Positions 59,574 through 64,000 of a stretch of 64,000 nt of DNA are shown here, piece by piece (position 1 is the first letter of the stretch; every line of letters begins with the position of its first letter). The position numbers were made by a program, and so were the translations under genes. The notes beneath the pieces are model-generated. The model was not told the DNA's origin. It did no database searches and saw nothing but the letters and a program-made list of their open reading frames with translations. Source of the DNA: Mariniblastus sp. (GTDB lineage Bacteria; Planctomycetota; Planctomycetia; Pirellulales; Pirellulaceae); assembly GCA_022447605.1 (NCBI GenBank), contig JAKVBG010000003.1, forward strand, positions 124,001-188,000, given 5' to 3'.

Positions 59574-62018
59574 TCAATAGTCCCGGGTCTGAAAAATCAG
59601 GCAAGCCAGGGTCAGCATCACCAGCATGAAGACCAGACCGCTCCACAAAGGTGACCAGGGGTTGGTCCGTTCTACACTATTGCGCAGATCGACATCTTTG
59701 TTCTGTTTGGCATCCCCGGCCGAGGAGAGATGGGTTACCAGCTTGTAGAATTCACCCGGCTTGGGGCAAATTCGGTAAAAGGGAGCCAGGAAATACCGGT
59801 ACGCGTTTTCCAACCAGTCGCCACCCGGCACTAACTGCTCCTCGACTTGACCCGTTTGCAGGTCATACTGCGTTACCCGGTCAGTCCGGTCAGCCACCCA
59901 GAGTTGATTCTCCGACTCAAACGCGACGGCCGAAATGCCGCCCTGACCCGCCACCTGGGCACGTCGTAAAGTGCCTTCGTTTTGGCGATCGAGGATCCAC
60001 AGATTCTGGTTGCGATACAGCAACGCAAACCAGTTCCCGTCAGGTGAGCCGGTGACCATGGCGATGGCGGATCGCGTCTCGGGCTGGTAGCCATTCCGTT
60101 CGATCAGCTGCTCGGCATCCACCGTAATCACCTGGCCGTTGCCAAACGCCAGGACGATCGTGTTGCCCTGATATTCCAGTACGCAACTCATCCGTTTGTT
60201 AAAGTCGAGATTGAGTTCCAGTGATGCATATTTTTGGTACGCCTGATCCTTCCGCTTGAAAATCGAAATCGTGCCCCGGTTATAAACGGCAATGTTGCCG
60301 TTCTGCTGGTTCAAGGCAACATTATCCCGGGAACGAATATCGACCGGGTCCGATGGTCCAACCGACTCAAAGAAATCCTTCTCCGCCAGCCCCTGTTCTG
60401 CATCCTCGCCCGCCTCTTCCTGGCCGACCGGCCCCCCGCCTGAGGTCTGCCGGTAGGCATCCAGCTCCGCCTGGTTCAATTGGTAAAACTGGCCGCTGCC
60501 GGTAACGGCCAGGACCTTCCCCTGGGCCTGGCCGAGCAGAATCGTCCCGGACGGGAACCTGCCCGCCTCGGTAAATTTCATCGATTCGGTGTCGGCGACA
60601 AACATCGAGCCGGCACCCCCCTGCCGGCCGAGTTCCCGGAAACTGAACTTGGCCGAGATCAACTGGTTGGTTGCCGGGTTGAACAGCGGGCCGACCGGGT
60701 CGGGAAGGTCGTTCATCGTTCCAAAAAACATGCCGATGCCAATACCCATCCTCTCCTCGGGCTTCATGGCCGGTTCCAACTTCGCCTGCCAGTCCCCCGC
60801 CCCGCTACTCCAGACCGAACCGGTCTGCAGGACGTCCACTCCCATCGGGCCATCAGCCAGTGGGACGACGTCCATGATGGCCGCATTGTTCATCCGGTTG
60901 TCCACCAGGTTGTAAATGACCCCAACGCCAAAGCAGAAAGCCCAGAAGATGAGGGTCAGGATGACCGACACCGTGGGACTCCGATACAACAACCCGACCA
61001 AAGCCGAAATCGAAAAATAGATGGCAAACACAAGGACATAGAGCGGGATGCTGAGCAGCGTCGCTTGATCCCAGACACCCAGGGCCAAACCCATCCACAG
61101 CCAGACCCCGAGAAAGAGATACCCCGCGCACAGCGCAATGAACACACAGCCGCCAATGAACTTGGAAACGTACAGGCCCCACCTGGAAATCGGCTTGCTC
61201 AACAACAGGTTCAACGAGCCGGGTTCAAACATGTCCGGGATCATGTTGGCCGTCACCAGGATGGCAATCAACAACCCGATCGACATAACAAACTTGTCAA
61301 AGTAAACCGGCAGCTGGCCCGTCAACAATTGGGAAAACTGTTGGTGCGTTACACCTTGCTGGGAAAAGATGTCGACGCGCCACGGTCCGTAATAGAAATC
61401 GAGCGCGGTTTCGCCGCGGGTCACGTTGGGCGACAAGGCCGTGGCCATCAACAGGCGATTCAGGCGGCGCAGCCGGTGGCCCGCCAATTTGCCCACATCC
61501 TGCTCCAACAACCCATCGGCCTCCCCTGGCAGGGGGCGACCGGCCCAGTCCTCCGATTGGTAAAAATCCGGGTTCTCGATAATCGCATTGAGCGCATCGA
61601 CCAACTCACCGTACTGCCGGCTGATCTCCCTCTCTTGACTGGATCGGCCCGGACCCTGGTCTTGCCGTACGGCCGCTTCACCCGGGTCAAACTTGGACTC
61701 GCTGAGTCGAACCAGTTTTCCCTTCAGTTCCCCGGGCAACAGTTCCCAGATGCGGGCAATCGGTTGTTGATCCGGTTGGTCATGTCGCGTCACCAGCCGC
61801 TCAACAATCTTTTGCGGATTAGTGACATTGTTTCCAAAGCTGCTCTTCGGACCGGGAGGATTCCACTGCCAGTGCAATTTCCATTCGACCGTTTCACGCA
61901 GGTAAAACGGGGCAATGGCCAACAGCAAAAGGGTGATCAGGACCAGCAGTACATACAGCACCCGAGTCGCCAAGGCAGCCCGGAAACAGTCTTTGATAAT
62001 GGCCAGGTATGGTCGCAT
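59574..62018 (-). CDS. ABC-2 type transporter permease with large beta-propeller-like insert
   Basis: 814 residues, ATG start, 11 bases after the ATPase gene. An N-terminal helix (RVLYVLLVLITLLLLAIAPF) is followed by a long extracytoplasmic loop (residues 40-220) and five hydrophobic segments (about 230-390; FVMSIGLLIAILVTANMIPD, GCVFIALCAGYLFLGVWLWM, VYVLVFAIYFSISALVGLLY, VSVILTLIFWAFCFGVGVIY). Residues about 470-760 are a WD/BNR-like repeat region (ILLGQAQGKVLAVTGSGQFY, NTIVLAFGNGQVITVDAEQL, PDGNWFALLYRNQNLWILDR, GISAVAFESENQLWVADRTD). A final helix (PLWSGLVFMLVMLTLACLIF) ends the protein. Known family: ABC-2 exporters. Inferred: the propeller faces the periplasm and contacts a partner or substrate. 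Confidence 0.87.
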   Translation of the reverse strand: MRPYLAIIKDCFRAALATRVLYVLLVLITLLLLAIAPFYLRETVEWKLHWQWNPPGPKSSFGNNVTNPQKIVERLVTRHDQPDQQPIARIWELLPGELKGKLVRLSESKFDPGEAAVRQDQGPGRSSQEREISRQYGELVDALNAIIENPDFYQSEDWAGRPLPGEADGLLEQDVGKLAGHRLRRLNRLLMATALSPNVTRGETALDFYYGPWRVDIFSQQGVTHQQFSQLLTGQLPVYFDKFVMSIGLLIAILVTANMIPDMFEPGSLNLLLSKPISRWGLYVSKFIGGCVFIALCAGYLFLGVWLWMGLALGVWDQATLLSIPLYVLVFAIYFSISALVGLLYRSPTVSVILTLIFWAFCFGVGVIYNLVDNRMNNAAIMDVVPLADGPMGVDVLQTGSVWSSGAGDWQAKLEPAMKPEERMGIGIGMFFGTMNDLPDPVGPLFNPATNQLISAKFSFRELGRQGGAGSMFVADTESMKFTEAGRFPSGTILLGQAQGKVLAVTGSGQFYQLNQAELDAYRQTSGGGPVGQEEAGEDAEQGLAEKDFFESVGPSDPVDIRSRDNVALNQQNGNIAVYNRGTISIFKRKDQAYQKYASLELNLDFNKRMSCVLEYQGNTIVLAFGNGQVITVDAEQLIERNGYQPETRSAIAMVTGSPDGNWFALLYRNQNLWILDRQNEGTLRRAQVAGQGGISAVAFESENQLWVADRTDRVTQYDLQTGQVEEQLVPGGDWLENAYRYFLAPFYRICPKPGEFYKLVTHLSSAGDAKQNKDVDLRNSVERTNPWSPLWSGLVFMLVMLTLACLIFQTRDY

Positions 62019-62029
62019 AGTGATCCCTG

Positions 62030-63016
62030 TTACGGTTTGGCATTGCCATCTTCAACGATTTTCAGGAACGCATCCTCCAGCGAAACCTGGCTGCAGGCCA
62101 GCTCAATCAGGCTGACATCGTTACTGCGGAGCCGATCGATCAACTGATCCGTCGCGGCCTGATCGGTCGATTCCACGCGAATGGCAAACTCGTTCGCGCC
62201 AATCCGGTTGAGGATCTCGAACGTTCGGTCGGCAAAGCTCTCGTGGATGGCCTCCGGGTCACCCGACACCGTGATTTCGATACTGGCAACCTCCCTGCCT
62301 TCCCCAGTCAATTTATTGACATAGTCGCCAATCTCATTGACCGAACCACTGTAACGCAGGTTCCCCCGATCCAGGATCGCGACCTGCTTGCAAGTCATTT
62401 CGACTTCGTGCAACAGGTGACTATTCAGGAAAATAGTGACCCCCCGCTCGGCCAGTTTATGGATCACATCCCGCATTTCGGCCCGCGCGCCGGGATCCAG
62501 TCCATCGGTCGGTTCATCGAGGACCACCAACTGGGGATCGTGCAACAACGTCTGAGCCAAACCGAGCCTCTGCAGCATCCCTTTGGAATAGTTCTTGCAG
62601 CGGTCCTTGGCCCGGTCCGCCAGTCCAACCAGCTCCAGCAAGCCATCCCGTTTCTCACGAATCACCCGGTTGGAGACGTTGCTCAGATTGCCGTAACACT
62701 CCAGCGCCGTGTAGCCCGTCATATGGGGTGGAATTCTCAGGTGCTCCGGCAAATACCCGACCAGGCGACGACCGGCTCGACTGCCGGCCGGGAATCCCAT
62801 CATCGAGGCCTGACCCGAAGACTTGGAAATGATGCCGAGCAGGATTTTCAGAAAAGTCGTTTTGCCCGCCCCGTTCGGTCCGAGCAAGCCGTAGACCTCA
62901 CCTCGAAGAACGGTAAACGAAACATCCTTCAAGGCGGCAAATCGCTTCCGAAAAACAAGCCCTTCGGAATAGGTCTTGCTCAATCCGTCCGCCTGTATGG
63001 CCGGAGATTCTTTCAT
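62030..63016 (-). CDS. ABC transporter ATP-binding protein
   Basis: 328 residues, ATG start. Walker A GPNGAGKTTFLKIL, Q-loop region, signature NYSKGMLQRLGLAQTL, Walker B QLVVLDEPTDGLDPGARAEM and the H-loop NSHLLHEVEMTC are present, so it is a functional ATPase of the multidrug/ABC-2 exporter type. The C-terminal 90 residues form an extra domain. It energises the permease encoded 11 bases downstream; together they form an exporter of unknown cargo. Confidence 0.95.
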   Translation of the reverse strand: MKESPAIQADGLSKTYSEGLVFRKRFAALKDVSFTVLRGEVYGLLGPNGAGKTTFLKILLGIISKSSGQASMMGFPAGSRAGRRLVGYLPEHLRIPPHMTGYTALECYGNLSNVSNRVIREKRDGLLELVGLADRAKDRCKNYSKGMLQRLGLAQTLLHDPQLVVLDEPTDGLDPGARAEMRDVIHKLAERGVTIFLNSHLLHEVEMTCKQVAILDRGNLRYSGSVNEIGDYVNKLTGEGREVASIEITVSGDPEAIHESFADRTFEILNRIGANEFAIRVESTDQAATDQLIDRLRSNDVSLIELACSQVSLEDAFLKIVEDGNAKP

Positions 63017-63240
63017 TGACTCATTACCGTTGTGACCCCATTTCCTGACCAGAGCCCTGGAAAAACACTCTCCGCTGGCCTAGTTTTTCCCCGCGATTTG
63101 CCCGATTATGGTCGTTCTACCACTGCTGCCTCAATCATCGGCGTATCGATTATAGTCATTTTAAAACGGGCTTAACATCGCTGTGGACAAAAAGTATACC
63201 CCCCGATCCGTGAACGGGTTTCAACCGGGCCATTTCAACT

Positions 63241-64000
63241 ATGACACTTCCTGATAACAAGAACCGGACATCCCAGGGAGCCGATCAGGATCCGCTGGAG
63301 CCGAATGAACCGCAACCGATCCTGTTTGAAAAATCGCCTTATGGGACGATCGATGCGATCGTGCAACATGATGGCAGTTCCGTCTATTTCTACCTGAATG
63401 GACCAGCCCCTTTCGGTACGCGGGCCTGCTGGGTTCGAAACTTGCAACCGGGGCCCTATGTGCTGGATCAGGAGGCGATGCAGCAGGGGCGGACACCGAT
63501 GCTGCCCCGCACCCACTGCGCCAACCCGGCGGCTCAAGCGCTACCCCGGGAAGAGTCGCTGCACGTGATCTGGCTCGAGGAGGGCAATGGCGCGGTGCTG
63601 CTCGAAGAGAGCGAACCGATTGCGTTTATCCCGCCCTGGAGTGGGCTCGACGGATTCCATGGCTACGCCAAGGAATGTGCGTCCGAGAGTCCGATCTGCT
63701 GGCCCATGCCAGCCAGGGATCAAATGCACCAGCGTTTTGCCCGTGCGGCCGATTTCTGGCTCTCCTTTCAGAATGAAAACGAGAACCCTTTTCAGCCGTT
63801 GCAATCCCGCTTGCTGCAAGTCTTTGATGCCCGGTTTGGCGACTCCCAACCGGGCAGCTACTTTTCAATCGATGGAGGTCGATTTCCGCCTCGCGGCCTG
63901 TCGGTATATGCCCGGCCCGGCCACATCGTGGCGACCACCATCGGCATGTCCTTATGTCCGCAACCGACGGTCGAACTGCAAAGCGAATCGCCCGGCGCCT
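63241..64000 (+). CDS. Unknown cytoplasmic protein, 5' part only (possible SUFU-like domain)
   Basis: The frame is open from the ATG at 63241 to the window edge, giving 253 residues; the 3' end is missing. No signal peptide or membrane helix. The N-terminus is polar (NKNRTSQGADQDPLEPNE). The segment FIPPWSGLDGFHGYAKECAS and the late segment GSYFSIDGGRFPPRGLSVYA recall Suppressor-of-fused-like bacterial domains, but this is recall only. No clear Shine-Dalgarno site. Function unknown. Confidence 0.6.
   Translation, partial: MTLPDNKNRTSQGADQDPLEPNEPQPILFEKSPYGTIDAIVQHDGSSVYFYLNGPAPFGTRACWVRNLQPGPYVLDQEAMQQGRTPMLPRTHCANPAAQALPREESLHVIWLEEGNGAVLLEESEPIAFIPPWSGLDGFHGYAKECASESPICWPMPARDQMHQRFARAADFWLSFQNENENPFQPLQSRLLQVFDARFGDSQPGSYFSIDGGRFPPRGLSVYARPGHIVATTIGMSLCPQPTVELQSESPGA

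Noticed and set aside
60480-62147. Open frame of 555 codons on the plus strand
   Set aside because: It is antisense to the ABC permease, which has clear membrane segments and operon context. The plus-strand translation is Arg/Gln-rich without family resemblance, as expected for a GC-rich shadow.

Overview
The window (64 kb, GC-rich, no rRNA or tRNA seen) looks like ordinary chromosome of a member of the Planctomycetota, most probably a Pirellulales-type organism. The evidence is the combination of a Tat-exported Gfo/Idh/MocA oxidoreductase, a PEP-CTERM metalloprotease, two large Ser/Thr kinases, many secreted proteins with no assignable family, ExbB/ExbD clusters with TPR-like proteins, solitary groES and rplX, and frequent TTG/GTG starts behind strong Shine-Dalgarno sites. 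No phage, insertion sequence, CRISPR array or integrated element was recognised.

Layout. 1-1.2 kb: 3' truncated MocA oxidoreductase (minus). 1.6-7.8 kb: a tightly overlapping six-gene plus-strand operon (VWA protein, TPR-like, ExbB, ExbD, ExbD, large TPR-like), an energised envelope machine. 7.8-9.7 kb: zinc-ribbon protein and two small secreted Cys/Tyr-rich proteins. 10-14.5 kb: type IIA topoisomerase subunits A then B. 14.5-22.1 kb: PEP-CTERM metzincin, Ski2-like helicase, small membrane proteins, an esterase and the primary sigma factor RpoD with an ~890-base gene-free upstream region. 23-29.7 kb: zinc-ribbon membrane protein, methyltransferase, kinase with degenerate receiver, and a large secreted glycoside-hydrolase-like protein. 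29.8-32.7 kb: rplX, cutC, a prenyltransferase-repeat exported protein, groES. 33-43 kb: secreted coiled-coil protein, then a histidine-utilisation region (hutG-hutI-hutF plus a 5-formyl-THF cyclo-ligase on minus; hutU plus an aminotransferase on plus), an orphan ParA and a Pro-rich secreted protein. 43.6-48.8 kb: sufE, TPR protein, metF, GlmU-like nucleotidyltransferase, OmpH/Skp-like chaperone. 49-57.6 kb: a giant YCF48/PIG-L-like/CBM9-like exported protein, two small genes, and a kinase-RDD-pseudokinase-RDD membrane protein. 57.6-64 kb: Nudix hydrolase, hemerythrin-like protein, a small conserved protein, an ABC-2 exporter whose permease carries a beta-propeller-like insert, and a truncated plus-strand gene.

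The most interesting candidate system is the 1.6-7.8 kb operon. Its first gene has the topology of TonB/TolA (short cytoplasmic N-terminus, one transmembrane helix with a Ser-x3-His pair, Pro-rich periplasmic linker) but ends in a von Willebrand A domain with an intact MIDAS, and it is encoded with its own ExbB and two ExbD proteins. I infer a proton-motive-force-driven transducer with a VWA head. Other notable architectures are the duplicated kinase-RDD protein, the fused YCF48/PIG-L-like/CBM9-like protein with lost zinc ligands, and the kinase with a receiver lacking its phospho-acceptor. Recurrent organisational features are convergent genes whose stop codons overlap in a 4-base CTAR and short tandem repeats in intergenic gaps.
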